DNA of 64,000 nt from Mediterranea massiliensis (GCA_015060695.1 SUYA01000004.1:1-64000); one strand, 5' to 3'; counted from the first letter of the stretch, positions 53,392-63,188 are shown. The notes: generated by a model from the letters alone, not told the origin. Made by a program: numbers and translations.

Positions 53392-54984
53392 TTATTTTTT
53401 ATGTTTAACGGCTGATTCTTCAATGGCCAAACCTGCTTTATATGTTTCAATATACTTGTTGAAACCTTCCACATCTTCGGCAATAGGAGCAATTTCTACA
53501 CCTGCATTTCCGGCAAAAACTACCTCTTCAAGGAAGTCGGCAAGAGATTGTCCTTTCTTATTATTAATAAGATATGATGCTAATAATGCAATACCCCATG
53601 CACCACCTTCACCTGCTGTTTCCATTACTGAAATAGGTGAATTGATGGCTGCAGCAAGAATGCGTTGACCAACACCTTTAGTCTTGAATAATCCACCATG
53701 TCCCGTAATTCTATCTACTTTAATATGTTCTTCGTTGAACAATACATCGTTACCTATTTTCAAGACGCCAACTGCTGCATGTAAGTGGGCACGCATAAAG
53801 TTTGCCAAATTGAATTTATCGCTGGCCGAACGTACAAACATGGGACGACCATCTTCCAAACCAGTGATGTGCTCACCTGAAATGTAATTGTAAGAAAGCA
53901 AGCCGCCACAATCAGTATCGCCGGTAAGAGCATGGTTGTAGAGCTTTCCGAATATTTCATTCATATCTACAGGTATTTCCATTAACTCTTGGTATTCTTT
54001 AAAGATGTTTACCCATGCATTGAGGTCGGATGTACAGTTGTTGCAATGTACCATAGCTACCAAACTACCATCGGGAGTGGTTACCATATCAATCATTTCG
54101 TATGGCTTGGAAAGTTCTTTTTCCAATACAATCATAGAGAATGAAGATGTTCCTGCCGAAACATTACCTGTTCGTTGTTTAACTGCATTGGTTGCTACCA
54201 TACCAGTTCCTGCATCACCTTCGGGAGGACAAACAGGTACACCGGCTTTTAAATGACCAGATACGTCAAGTTTCTTGACACCGTCTTCGGTTAGATAGCC
54301 TGCATTTTCTCCTGCAGATAATACTTTGGGAAGAATATCTTCTAACTTCCAATCGAAGCCATAAGGTGCTACTAAATTATTAAACTTACTTACCATATCG
54401 GCAGAGTAATTCTTGGTTTTGGGGTCGATAGGAATCATACCAGACGCATCACCAATACCCAATACCTTTTCGCCTGTAAGTTGCCAATGAATATAACCAG
54501 CAAGGGTAGTGAAGAAAGTAACGTCTTTTACATGTTCTTCCTTGTTTAGAATAGCTTGATACAAGTGGGAAATACTCCAACGCATAGGGATATGATACAC
54601 AAACAATTCCGATAAAGCCGTTGCAGCATCACCGGTATTTGTATTGCGCCATGTGCGGAAAGGTACTAAGATTTCTTCTTTTTCATTGAATGCCATATAG
54701 CCGTGCATCATAGCACTGAAACCAATGGCTGCCAATGTTTCAATCTCTGTATTGTATAATTCTTTAACATTTTTGCGAAGATCAGCATAACAATCTTGCA
54801 ATCCATGCCAAATAGCATCAATGCTATATGTCCAATGGCCATCAACAAATTGGTTTTCCCAGATGTGATCACCTTGTGCAATGGGTTTATTTTCTTCGTC
54901 AATCAAAACAGCTTTTATTCGAGTTGAGCCAAACTCTATACCCAATATAGCTTTGCCTGCTTTGATAGTTGATTTTGCATCCAT
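53392..54984 (-). CDS. araB: FGGY-family kinase, probable L-ribulokinase
   Basis: A 530-residue sugar kinase. The N-terminal phosphate-binding loop ILGIEFGSTRIKAVLIDE is at about 13-30; GYIHWQLTGEKVLGIGDASGM, GDAGTGMVATNAVKQRTGNVSAGTS and the C-terminal GGLFKTKGVGQRILA motifs mark the FGGY family. FGGY kinases differ little between ribulose and xylulose types. The position between araA and GH51 argues for L-ribulose. The open frame extends to 55023, but that would pass through the hairpin between the genes; the ATG at 54984 is preferred. Confidence 0.88.
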   Translation of the reverse strand: MDAKSTIKAGKAILGIEFGSTRIKAVLIDEENKPIAQGDHIWENQFVDGHWTYSIDAIWHGLQDCYADLRKNVKELYNTEIETLAAIGFSAMMHGYMAFNEKEEILVPFRTWRNTNTGDAATALSELFVYHIPMRWSISHLYQAILNKEEHVKDVTFFTTLAGYIHWQLTGEKVLGIGDASGMIPIDPKTKNYSADMVSKFNNLVAPYGFDWKLEDILPKVLSAGENAGYLTEDGVKKLDVSGHLKAGVPVCPPEGDAGTGMVATNAVKQRTGNVSAGTSSFSMIVLEKELSKPYEMIDMVTTPDGSLVAMVHCNNCTSDLNAWVNIFKEYQELMEIPVDMNEIFGKLYNHALTGDTDCGGLLSYNYISGEHITGLEDGRPMFVRSASDKFNLANFMRAHLHAAVGVLKIGNDVLFNEEHIKVDRITGHGGLFKTKGVGQRILAAAINSPISVMETAGEGGAWGIALLASYLINNKKGQSLADFLEEVVFAGNAGVEIAPIAEDVEGFNKYIETYKAGLAIEESAVKHKK

Positions 54985-55000
54985 AAAAATAGTTGTTAAA

Positions 55001-55029
55001 TGTAGCATGCATTCAAAATGCATGCTACA
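55001..55029 (-). other. Intercistronic hairpin between araA and the kinase gene
   Basis: A perfect 13 bp stem (TGTAGCATGCATT pairing with AATGCATGCTACA) with a 3-base loop, between the araA stop codon (55039) and the kinase start (54984). It has no T tract, so it probably is not a terminator. It might protect the upstream mRNA or adjust the ratio of AraA to kinase. Confidence 0.7.
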
Positions 55030-55038
55030 GGTTATACA

Positions 55039-56583
55039 TTAGCGAAGAGCTTTGTTTAGCATAAAGTACACTTCATTGGTTTGAAGTTCTTTCTTGAAAC
55101 CACTGATAGTAGTGTCTTTGTTAATCTTTACATACTCTATACCTACGATTTCTGCAAAGTCTTCCCAATATTCTTCAGTGATATCGTAAGAGAAAGCACT
55201 ATGATGTGTACCACCAGCGAGAATCCATGCACCGGCACCGATTTCGAATGTGGGTTGTGGAATCCAAAGTGCAGATGCTACCGGAAGGTTTGGCATTGGC
55301 TTGGGTTCGATACATTCAACCTCTTGAGAGATGAGGCGGAATCTGTTGCCAAGGTCAACAATAGTAGCTTTGATACCACGACCTACCTTTGATGTGAATA
55401 CGAGGCGTGCTGTTTGCTGTTTGCGGATGCCGATTCCAAGGAAGTGAACTTCAAGCTTGGGCTTCTCTTCCTTTGCAATAAGCGGACAAATCTCAAGCAT
55501 ATGACTTTGGAGACAAGAAGAACGATCACCAGCGAAGTTGAGGGTGTAATCTTCGAGGAATGAGCATCCAATAGGCATACCTTGTTGAATAACCCAAAGA
55601 GTACGACAGAGACAAGCTGTTTTCCAGTCACCTTCAGCACCAAATCCAATACCTTCAGCCATGAGGCGTTGAGAAGCGAGACCGGGGATTTGGTCGAAGC
55701 CTATAAAGTTCGGGTCGTTGATATCGGCATCACCGAGGTCATCAAAGTTAGTAGTGAAAGCTGTAGCTCCCTCGTCTGTTAATACTCGGCGCAATGCGAT
55801 TTCAGCTTTGGCAGCATTTTTAACTTTTTCCCAGTATACTTCTTCACCACTCTCGTCAATCTTGATTTCATACAGTTTCTTGTATTCTTCAACAAGAGCA
55901 TCTGCTTCAGCATCAGTAACCTTCTTGAGGTATTCCATCAATGAAGACACCGGATAGTAGTCAACATGATAGCCCATGCGTTGCTCGAACTCTACACGGT
56001 CACCATCGGTAACGGCTACATTGTTCATGTTCATACCAAACATGAGGCAACGTACGTTCTTTGCATCAGCAACACCTGCTGCAACACGTGCCCAAACTGC
56101 AATCTTCTCTTGAGCTTCCTGGCTCTTCCAATAGCCGCAAACTACCTTGCGAGGAATGCGCATACGAGTACAGATATGACCGAATTCTATATCTCCGTGA
56201 GCCGATTGGTTAAGGTTCATGAAGTCCATGTCGATGGTATCCCAAGGAATTTCGGCGTTATATTGAGTGTGGAAGTGAAGAAGTGGCTTTTGCAATGCCT
56301 GAAGCCCTTTAATCCACATCTTTGCAGGCGAGAAAGTGTGCATCCATGTAATTATACCTACACATTTTTCGTCATTATTGGCAGCTTTCATCACAGCTTC
56401 AACTTCTTTAGAAGAGTTTGCTGTACCTTTATATATTACTTTTACAGGAATGTTACCAGATTGATTTAAGCCATCTACCATTTCTTTTGAGTGACCATCT
56501 ACAATCTTAACTGTTTCGCCACCATAAAGCAACTGAGCACCAGTTACCCACCATAATTCATAATTTTCAAATACTTTTTCCAT
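55039..56583 (-). CDS. araA: L-arabinose isomerase
   Basis: A 514-residue enzyme that turns L-arabinose into L-ribulose. The N-terminal FENYELWWVTGAQLLYGG is typical. The likely metal ligands lie in MAEGIGFGAEGDWKTA (Glu residues near 300-325), SHMLEICP (His near 365) and GGTHHSAFSYD (His near 460), as in other AraA proteins. It starts 24 bp after araD and is followed by the hairpin and the kinase gene. Length is close to E. coli AraA (500). Confidence 0.96.
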   Translation of the reverse strand: MEKVFENYELWWVTGAQLLYGGETVKIVDGHSKEMVDGLNQSGNIPVKVIYKGTANSSKEVEAVMKAANNDEKCVGIITWMHTFSPAKMWIKGLQALQKPLLHFHTQYNAEIPWDTIDMDFMNLNQSAHGDIEFGHICTRMRIPRKVVCGYWKSQEAQEKIAVWARVAAGVADAKNVRCLMFGMNMNNVAVTDGDRVEFEQRMGYHVDYYPVSSLMEYLKKVTDAEADALVEEYKKLYEIKIDESGEEVYWEKVKNAAKAEIALRRVLTDEGATAFTTNFDDLGDADINDPNFIGFDQIPGLASQRLMAEGIGFGAEGDWKTACLCRTLWVIQQGMPIGCSFLEDYTLNFAGDRSSCLQSHMLEICPLIAKEEKPKLEVHFLGIGIRKQQTARLVFTSKVGRGIKATIVDLGNRFRLISQEVECIEPKPMPNLPVASALWIPQPTFEIGAGAWILAGGTHHSAFSYDITEEYWEDFAEIVGIEYVKINKDTTISGFKKELQTNEVYFMLNKALR

Positions 56584-56607
56584 AATTTATATTTTTAATG
56601 AGTTGTT

Positions 56608-57303
56608 TTATTTTTTCTTTTGTCCATAATAAGCGTTGGGACCATGTTTACGGTTATAATGCTTCTCAATGAGTAAGGGATTCATGGTCGTTTTCGGATT
56701 TAAGGTAAATGAGATGTAGGCCATCTTTGCACATTGTTCCATGACTTTGGCATTATAAACAGCATTGGCCGGACTTGTTCCCCACGAGAATGGACCATGA
56801 TTTTTTACCAAAACTCCCGGAGTGTGGTCGGGGTTGATTCCAACAAAACGTTTTACGATAACATTTCCTGTCTCCAATTCATATTCACCTTCCACTTCTT
56901 CCTTAGTCATATCGTCTGTGCAGGGAATTTCTTTATAGAAATAGTCTGCATGTGTAGTTCCGATGTTTGGAATGTCTTTTCCGGCTTGTGCCCATGCTGT
57001 AGCATAGGTAGAATGGGTATGCACTACTCCTTGGATATTTGGGAAGGCTCTATATAAAACAAGGTGTGTTGGAGTGTCTGACGAAGGATTTAAGTCTCCT
57101 TCAACCACTTCACCTGTTTCTAAACTGACAACCACCATATCCGAAGCTTTCATATCGTCGTAACTAACACCGCTTGGCTTGATAACAACTAATCCTTTTT
57201 CGCGATCAATGCCTGATACATTACCCCAAGTGAATATAACCAAACCTTGTTTAACCAAATCAAGATTGGCTTGAAAAACTTTTTCTTTCAGTGTTTCTAA
57301 CAT
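56608..57303 (-). CDS. araD: L-ribulose-5-phosphate 4-epimerase
   Basis: A 231-residue class II aldolase-like enzyme that makes D-xylulose 5-phosphate from L-ribulose 5-phosphate. It has [20 protein letters not shown] and the phosphate-binding [10 protein letters not shown]. The zinc-binding His residues are in [17 protein letters not shown] (about 94-98) and at about 171 (NHGPFSWG), and the catalytic Asp is in [16 protein letters not shown]. Its length equals that of E. coli AraD. It lies 15 bp after the NUDIX regulator gene. Confidence 0.95.
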   Translation of the reverse strand: MLETLKEKVFQANLDLVKQGLVIFTWGNVSGIDREKGLVVIKPSGVSYDDMKASDMVVVSLETGEVVEGDLNPSSDTPTHLVLYRAFPNIQGVVHTHSTYATAWAQAGKDIPNIGTTHADYFYKEIPCTDDMTKEEVEGEYELETGNVIVKRFVGINPDHTPGVLVKNHGPFSWGTSPANAVYNAKVMEQCAKMAYISFTLNPKTTMNPLLIEKHYNRKHGPNAYYGQKKK

Positions 57304-57318
57304 GTTTTATTATAGTCT

Positions 57319-57996
57319 TTAAAGTTTAAATTTGGGTGCTTTTTTATATGATTTTTCATTGAAACAATATAGTGCGGCACCTCTTTTAGAACCGGTTTTA
57401 TCTATTTTTTCTGTTTTCTGTATGTAATCCATTTCTGCTACTCGTTTTCGGAAATTGCGTTTGTCGAGTATTTCGCCGTAAATGGCTTCATATAGACTTT
57501 GCAGTTGTGATAAGGTGAACAATTCGGGCAATAAGTTGAAGCCTATTGGTTCTGATGAGGCCTTGGCTTGCATTAATCTTCGCGCCTCTTCAACCATTTG
57601 TTTATGGTCGAAAATTAATTCTGGAAGGTTGTTGATATTTATCCAATGTGCATTATGCTGTTGAACCAATTCATGATTGTATGAATTAATGTCTATTAAT
57701 GCATAATAAGCAATGGAAATAACTCGTTCACCAGGGTCTCTGTCAATAGTCCCAAACGTGCCAACTTGTTCCATGTAAACTTTATCCAAACCAGTAAGTT
57801 CAGCCAAAACACGTTTGGCTGCATCATCCACGCTTTCATTTTCTTGAACGAATCCTCCCATTAAAGACCATTGTCCTTTAGCTGGTTCAAAGTTACGTTG
57901 CAGTAACAATAAACTTATCTCGCCCCCATTGAATCCGAAAATGATACAATCGGTACTGACATGGAATTTTGGATTCGAACTGTAGTAATTGCTCAT
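57319..57996 (-). CDS. araR: NUDIX-type transcriptional regulator, probable AraR
   Basis: A 225-residue protein with an N-terminal Nudix fold (about 10-135) and a C-terminal winged-helix domain (about 150-225). The Nudix box starting GGFVQENESVDDAAKRVLAE lacks the REUxEE residues needed for hydrolysis (KRVLAEL instead), so it is probably a sugar-binding domain. B. thetaiotaomicron has a regulator of this type, AraR, that controls arabinose use. It is encoded in the operon it would control. An operator cannot be assigned for certain. Confidence 0.87.
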   Translation of the reverse strand: MSNYYSSNPKFHVSTDCIIFGFNGGEISLLLLQRNFEPAKGQWSLMGGFVQENESVDDAAKRVLAELTGLDKVYMEQVGTFGTIDRDPGERVISIAYYALIDINSYNHELVQQHNAHWININNLPELIFDHKQMVEEARRLMQAKASSEPIGFNLLPELFTLSQLQSLYEAIYGEILDKRNFRKRVAEMDYIQKTEKIDKTGSKRGAALYCFNEKSYKKAPKFKL

Positions 57997-58018
57997 TTAG
58001 TTCCTGTTTAAATAGTTG

Positions 58019-58084
58019 CTGGCTATAAACAACGGGCTACGAGTATCTTTCTGTATAAACTTATAACCAGTAGCTTATAGCCAG
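58019..58084. repeat. Repeated CTGGCTATAA-type dyads between araP-like and araR genes
   Basis: CTGGCTATAA (58019-58028) is followed by TTATAACCAG (58061-58070) and TTATAGCCAG (58075-58084). The last two are a 14 bp direct repeat. The first is the exact reverse complement of the third. Most of the 99 bp gap between the two genes is made of these words. It may fold into an mRNA hairpin or bind the regulator. Confidence 0.6.
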
Positions 58085-58095
58085 TACAGAAGGGT

Positions 58096-59781
58096 TTACC
58101 AGAAGTACCAGTAGAAGGCTGCAGTAATAGCCAATATAATTATAGTATGGATGATGTCCCAATGATTCCAACTGGCTCGTGTTGTTGCTTTTTGTGCTTC
58201 ACTTGCGGTACCGAATACCAAGCCTTGAATCTTTTCTGCACTAGGAGCTTTAGTCATCAAGCTGACAACAACTACTACCACGATACAGAAGAGAAGCATC
58301 CATCCGCAGAAGAACAACCAGTTCATATCATAGAATAAATATTTGAAGAGGTTGTCGCTAGCGTCGGTTACATTGCTGTAATATACTTTAGCTCCTAAAC
58401 GGGTAAGACCAATAATCATACCAGAAATTAATCCCCACATACCACCTTGGGCTGATGTACGTTTCCAGCAAATACCTAGTAAAAAGGCTGCAGCAATACC
58501 CGGAGCCAATACAGATTGGACGTCTTGCAAATAGTTGTACAATACATCACCTACAGAGCGCATGATTGGAATCCAAAGAATACCCAATATTACGATTACT
58601 ACAGTGGCAATTTGGCCGATAACAACCAATTTCTTTTCAGGAGTTTCCGGTTTAAAACGTTTATAGAAGTCGATAGTGAATAACATGGCCGATGAGTTGA
58701 ACAACGATGCCAATGAAGACATCAAAGCGGCTAAGATACCACAAACAACCAAGCCCTTAACTCCGGCAGGCAATAATTTGGCTACCAATGTGGGGAAGGC
58801 TGCGTCTGGTGTCGAAAGGGTGAATACTTCGCCGTTTACGACAATCCCTTTTTGTGACATGGCAAATGCAATCATACCGGGAATCAAGAACAAGAATACG
58901 GGTAAGAGTTTCAGATAAGCACCGAATATGGTACCACGACGAGCCTCTTTTTCATCTTTTCCTGAAAGAACACGCTGTACGATGAATTGGTCGGTACACC
59001 AATACCAAAAACCGATAACAGAAGAGCCAATCAAAGCTCCTAACCATGGATATTGCGGGTCGCGATTGTCGCGAATAAGCTCGGTCATAGTGTTACCATA
59101 ATCATTAACAGTTACGGCACTACATATAGACATCATTTCATCCCATCCACCTAAGGCTTTGAAACCAAGTACTAAGATGATGAGTGAACCTAATAATAGG
59201 ATGGGAGTTTGGAGTACTGATGTGTAGAGTACAGACTTCATGCCTCCAAAAATAGTATAAAGGGCAGTGATGACTACCAAACCGATGGCGGCAATCCAAA
59301 AGAAATCGATACCCCACAGAGATTCAATGCCAAATACCTGTTGGAATACCAAACCGCCGGCATATACAGTAACAGCTACTTTTGTTAATACATAACTGAT
59401 TAAAGAGATTACTGAAAGGATGGTGCGTGATTCTTTATTGTAACGGCGTTCCAAGAATTCAGGCATGGTGTAAACCATACTGCGGGAGTAAAAAGGAACG
59501 AAAACCCAACCTAATATCAAGATCATCCAACCTTGAATTTCCCAGTGAGCCATGGCCATACCGCTTGATGCACCGGCCCCGGCCAAACCAATTAAGTGCT
59601 CAGAACCAATGTTAGAAGCGAAGATTGAGGCGCCAATGGCAATCCATGTGGCATCTTTTCCTCCTAAGAAATAGTCTGCCGAGTCATTCTGCTTTTGATT
59701 GACCACCCAGACAATAATACCAATCAGAGCGAGGCAAAATACTCCGATTACTAACCAGTCTAATGTTGCTAATGCTTGCAT
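58096..59781 (-). CDS. araP: SSS-family sodium/sugar symporter (probable arabinose transporter)
   Basis: A 561-residue protein with about 14 membrane helices, of the sodium:solute symporter family. Residues about 38-66 (YFLGGKDATWIAIGASIFA and SEHLIGLAGAGASSGM) match the SGLT-type core. It has FWYWCTDQFIVQRVLSGKD near 257-275, the family signature. In B. thetaiotaomicron the matching gene is proposed to bring in L-arabinose. It is 26 bp after galM and in the arabinose operon. Confidence 0.9.
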   Translation of the reverse strand: MQALATLDWLVIGVFCLALIGIIVWVVNQKQNDSADYFLGGKDATWIAIGASIFASNIGSEHLIGLAGAGASSGMAMAHWEIQGWMILILGWVFVPFYSRSMVYTMPEFLERRYNKESRTILSVISLISYVLTKVAVTVYAGGLVFQQVFGIESLWGIDFFWIAAIGLVVITALYTIFGGMKSVLYTSVLQTPILLLGSLIILVLGFKALGGWDEMMSICSAVTVNDYGNTMTELIRDNRDPQYPWLGALIGSSVIGFWYWCTDQFIVQRVLSGKDEKEARRGTIFGAYLKLLPVFLFLIPGMIAFAMSQKGIVVNGEVFTLSTPDAAFPTLVAKLLPAGVKGLVVCGILAALMSSLASLFNSSAMLFTIDFYKRFKPETPEKKLVVIGQIATVVIVILGILWIPIMRSVGDVLYNYLQDVQSVLAPGIAAAFLLGICWKRTSAQGGMWGLISGMIIGLTRLGAKVYYSNVTDASDNLFKYLFYDMNWLFFCGWMLLFCIVVVVVVSLMTKAPSAEKIQGLVFGTASEAQKATTRASWNHWDIIHTIIILAITAAFYWYFW

Positions 59782-59807
59782 GTTTTTTCTTTTTATTTAA
59801 TTATGAA

Positions 59808-60950
59808 TTATTTTTCTACGGTAAATTTAAAGATACATTGACTTTCGTAAACTTGTCCGGGTTCCAGATATGCATTACTTTCAGCCCATTGTTTGTTAGG
59901 AGAGTCGGGATATTTCTGAGTTTCTAAGCAGATGCCGGTGCGTTGATTATAAACGATGTCCTTTTTTCCGGTTGCCGTGCCGTTCATGAAGTTGCCGGTA
60001 TAAACTTGGATGCCAGGTTCATTGGTATATACTTCTACCGAGATGCCGGTAATGGGGGAAGTCAATTTAACGGCCATTTGCGATGCATCACCTTTGGTAT
60101 TCAACACCCAGTTGTGGTCGTAGCCGTTACCGTTCTTAAGTTGCACATAGTCGAATTTGTCGATGTCTTGACCCACTACTTTGGGAGTGGTAAAATCCAT
60201 TGGAGTTTCTTTGACGGTGATAATTTCACCGGTGGTCATGTAAGTGCTGTCCACGGGAGTGAAATTGTCGGCATTAATATATAAGGTGTGGTCTGTAATG
60301 GTTTTTGAAGCATCGCCAGAGAGGTTAAAGTACGAGTGATTGGTCATGTTGATAACAGTCTTTTTATCTGTTGTGGCACTGTACTTAATGTCGATAGCAT
60401 TGTCTTCTGTCAACTTATATGTAACTTTTGCTGTCAAGTTGCCGGGGAAGTTCATGTCGCCATCCGGTGATACCCTTGTCAATTCAATGGTTGTTTCGTC
60501 AATAGGCTTGGCTTCATAAACTTGGTATTGCCAACCTTTAGGACCTCCGTGAAGGCAATGTCCGAAGTTATTCTGGGGCAATTGAATTTCGTTGCCATCA
60601 ATGTTTATTTTGCCTTGATTGATGCGGTTGGCATAGCGGCCGATGGCTGCACCAAAGTCGCTGGGCACGTTGATGTAATCGTTGATATTATCAAATCCTA
60701 ATACGACGTCTTGCATTGTGCCGTTCTTATCGGGCACCATGACCGAAACGATTCGGCCACCGAAGTTGGTGATGCAAACCTCCATACCGGCTTTGTTTTT
60801 CAAGGTGAAAAGCTCGGTTTGTGCTCCGTTTACGGTAGCTTGAAAGTCTTTTGGATTCAGTCCGGAGAGAGTTAGTTCTTCTGCCGGTTTCTGGCTACAA
60901 GCAGCCATCATAATGGCGGCCAAGCCTGCAAGTAAAAATTGCTTTTTCAT
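59808..60950 (-). CDS. galM: Aldose 1-epimerase lipoprotein
   Basis: A 380-residue lipoprotein with lipobox Cys18 (MAAC). The galactose mutarotase domain fills the rest: GRYANRINQGKI near 104-115, NNFGHCLHGGPKGW near 126-139 and the active-site His in MTNHSYFNLSGD near 202-213, with the catalytic Glu in GICLETQKYPDSPN near 342-355. It converts alpha and beta forms of sugars. Being in the envelope, it may work on arabinose or galactose freed outside. It is the first gene of the arabinose operon. Confidence 0.92.
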   Translation of the reverse strand: MKKQFLLAGLAAIMMAACSQKPAEELTLSGLNPKDFQATVNGAQTELFTLKNKAGMEVCITNFGGRIVSVMVPDKNGTMQDVVLGFDNINDYINVPSDFGAAIGRYANRINQGKINIDGNEIQLPQNNFGHCLHGGPKGWQYQVYEAKPIDETTIELTRVSPDGDMNFPGNLTAKVTYKLTEDNAIDIKYSATTDKKTVINMTNHSYFNLSGDASKTITDHTLYINADNFTPVDSTYMTTGEIITVKETPMDFTTPKVVGQDIDKFDYVQLKNGNGYDHNWVLNTKGDASQMAVKLTSPITGISVEVYTNEPGIQVYTGNFMNGTATGKKDIVYNQRTGICLETQKYPDSPNKQWAESNAYLEPGQVYESQCIFKFTVEK

Positions 60951-61000
60951 GGTAGTTATAAAATTAGTTTAATGTTTATTTTCGGTTTAATAGTTGTTTT

Positions 61001-61043
61001 AAAAGTATACTTAGCACTTTCGGGTGTAAAAGTAACACTTTTA
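61001..61043. promoter_or_regulatory. Candidate AraR operators in the galM/GH51 divergent region
   Basis: Two related dyads sit in the region shared by the galM operon and the second GH51 gene: AAAAGTATACTTA (61001-61013) and the 17 bp TAAAAGTAACACTTTTA (61027-61043, perfect 7 bp arms). Both contain AAAAGT...ACTT, about 27 bp apart. They are the only clear dyads between the two genes. Assignment to AraR is inference. Confidence 0.5.
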
Positions 61044-61116
61044 TCTGTACCACTCTATAAGTTGTAGTATGTTGTGCAGCATAAAAACAATAATGTCATT
61101 AAGTAAAAAATGTTAG

Positions 61117-61124
61117 TATATTTG
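61117..61124 (+). promoter_or_regulatory. -7 element of the second GH51 gene
   Basis: TATATTTG (TAnnTTTG), 58 bp before the ATG at 61183, with no good -33 match. Confidence 0.6.
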
Positions 61125-61182
61125 CCAAAATTGATGCAATGTGTAAATATTGAAAGTTTTATAATAGTTTAATTAAGTATTT

Positions 61183-63162
61183 ATGAAGAAAATTACAGGA
61201 ATGATGGCAGCGTTGGCGCTTTCGGCGGGTATGACGTTGCAGGCACAAACCAACGAAATGGTTGTGAATGTCAAAAAAGTGGGAGCCGAAGTACAACCCA
61301 CCATGTATGGTTTGTTTTTTGAGGACATTAACTATGCGGCCGATGGTGGTCTTTATGCCGAATTGGTAAAGAATCGTTCGTTTGAGTTTCCGCAGAATCT
61401 TTTGGGGTGGACTACTTTTGGAAAAGTAAAGGTGATGGACGATGGTCCGTTCGAACGGAATCCGCATTATGTGCGTCTTTCTGACTCCGGTCATGGTCAT
61501 AAGCACACTGGTCTTGATAACGAAGGCTTCTTCGGTATTGGTGTGAAAGCCGGTGAAGAGTATCGTTTTTCGGTTTGGGCACGTATCCCCGATGATAACG
61601 GACCGGCCAGAATCCGTGTTGAGTTGGTTGATACTAAGTCGATGGGCGAACATCATGCTTTTGCCGCACAACGTATCACTATTGATTCGAAAGAGTGGAA
61701 GAAGTATCAGGTTATTTTGAAGCCTACACAAACCAATCCGAAGGCTACGCTTCGTATTTTCTTGGAAGGAAAGAAAACTGTCGATTTGGAACACGTTTCA
61801 CTCTTTCCGGTGGATACTTGGAAGGGACGCGAGAATGGTCTTCGTAAGGACTTGGTGCAACTATTGGCCGACTTAAAGCCGGGAATCTTCCGCTTCCCCG
61901 GTGGATGTATTGTTGAAGGTACCGACTTGGATACTCGTTATGATTGGAAAAAGTCAGTAGGACCGGTAGAGAACCGACCGCTGAACGAAAACCGTTGGCA
62001 ATATACCTTTACTCACCGTTTCTATCCCGATTATTTCCAAAGCTACGGTATGGGATTCTATGAGTTCTTCTTGCTTTCTGAAGAAATAGGTGCCGAACCG
62101 TTGCCCATTTTGAATTGCGGATTGTCTTGTCAATATCAGAATAACGACGAACATGCTCATGTAGCTGTCGAAGACTTGGAACCCTATATTCAAGATGCGT
62201 TGGATTTGATTGAGTTTGCCAACGGTGATGTATCAACCGAGTGGGGTAAACTTCGTGCTGAAATGGGACATCCCGAACCATTCAATATGAAGTTTATCGG
62301 TATCGGTAACGAACAATGGGGCCCTGAATATCCGGCTCGTTTGGAACCTTTTATTAAGGCTATCCGTAAGGCATATCCTGATATGAAGATTGTGGGTAGC
62401 TCTGGTCCTAATTCGGAAGGCGAGCAATTCGACTTCTTGTGGCCCGAAATGAAACGACTCGGTGCTGACTTGGTGGATGAGCACTTCTATCGTCCCGAAT
62501 CTTGGTTCTTGCAATCGGGTGCCCGCTATGACAACTACGACCGCAAAGGCCCGAAAGTATTTGCCGGAGAGTATGCTTGCCACGGTCGTGGAAAGAAGTG
62601 GAATCACTTCAATGCCGCATTGCTCGAAGCAGCCTTTATGACAACCATCGAACGAAATGCCGACATTGTTCATATGGCTACTTATGCTCCTCTCTTTGCT
62701 CATGTTGAGGGTTGGCAATGGCGTCCGGACATGATTTGGTTTGACAACATGACTTCGTTCCGCACTTGTAGCTACTATGTGCAACAACTTTATGCAACCA
62801 ATAAGGGTACCAATGCGTTGAAGCTGACTATGGACGGAAAGAATGTTACCGGTGCCGAAGGTCAGAACGGACTTTTTGCCAGTGCTGTGCTCGACAAGAA
62901 CGACAATACCATTATTGTAAAGGTTATCAATGTTTCTGATACAGCCCAACCGCTTTCTATCAAGATGGAGGGTATGAAGAAGAAGGAAACACTGAAGGGT
63001 GGTCGTTGCATCTTGTTGCAAACTGACGATATAATGAAAGAAAACAGCATTGAGAACCCCAATCTGATTACTCCGAAGGAATCGGCTATCGAAGTTAGCG
63101 GTCAGGTATTGAACACCACTATTGCACCGAAGACATTTGCGGTTTATATTTTACAGAAATAA
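61183..63162 (+). CDS. GH51 alpha-L-arabinofuranosidase with N-terminal CBM-like domain
   Basis: A 659-residue exported enzyme. Signal peptide 1-22 (MTLQAQ end). A carbohydrate-binding-like beta-sandwich at about 70-205 (EYRFSVWARIPDDNGPARIRV) precedes the barrel. The acid/base is Glu377 in IGIGNEQWGPEY and the nucleophile Glu463 in VFAGEYACHGRG, both as in family GH51. It should release arabinose from pectic arabinan or arabinogalactan. It is divergent from the galM operon and probably shares its regulation. A terminator follows. Confidence 0.93.
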   Translation: MKKITGMMAALALSAGMTLQAQTNEMVVNVKKVGAEVQPTMYGLFFEDINYAADGGLYAELVKNRSFEFPQNLLGWTTFGKVKVMDDGPFERNPHYVRLSDSGHGHKHTGLDNEGFFGIGVKAGEEYRFSVWARIPDDNGPARIRVELVDTKSMGEHHAFAAQRITIDSKEWKKYQVILKPTQTNPKATLRIFLEGKKTVDLEHVSLFPVDTWKGRENGLRKDLVQLLADLKPGIFRFPGGCIVEGTDLDTRYDWKKSVGPVENRPLNENRWQYTFTHRFYPDYFQSYGMGFYEFFLLSEEIGAEPLPILNCGLSCQYQNNDEHAHVAVEDLEPYIQDALDLIEFANGDVSTEWGKLRAEMGHPEPFNMKFIGIGNEQWGPEYPARLEPFIKAIRKAYPDMKIVGSSGPNSEGEQFDFLWPEMKRLGADLVDEHFYRPESWFLQSGARYDNYDRKGPKVFAGEYACHGRGKKWNHFNAALLEAAFMTTIERNADIVHMATYAPLFAHVEGWQWRPDMIWFDNMTSFRTCSYYVQQLYATNKGTNALKLTMDGKNVTGAEGQNGLFASAVLDKNDNTIIVKVINVSDTAQPLSIKMEGMKKKETLKGGRCILLQTDDIMKENSIENPNLITPKESAIEVSGQVLNTTIAPKTFAVYILQK

Positions 63163-63188
63163 GATAAACAGTTGATTTTTTAGAAGGC

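Noticed and set aside
62233..63021. 262-codon minus-strand frame opposite the second GH51 gene
   Set aside because: The + strand frame has full GH51 motifs and catalytic residues; the opposite frame shows no domain, signal or promoter.
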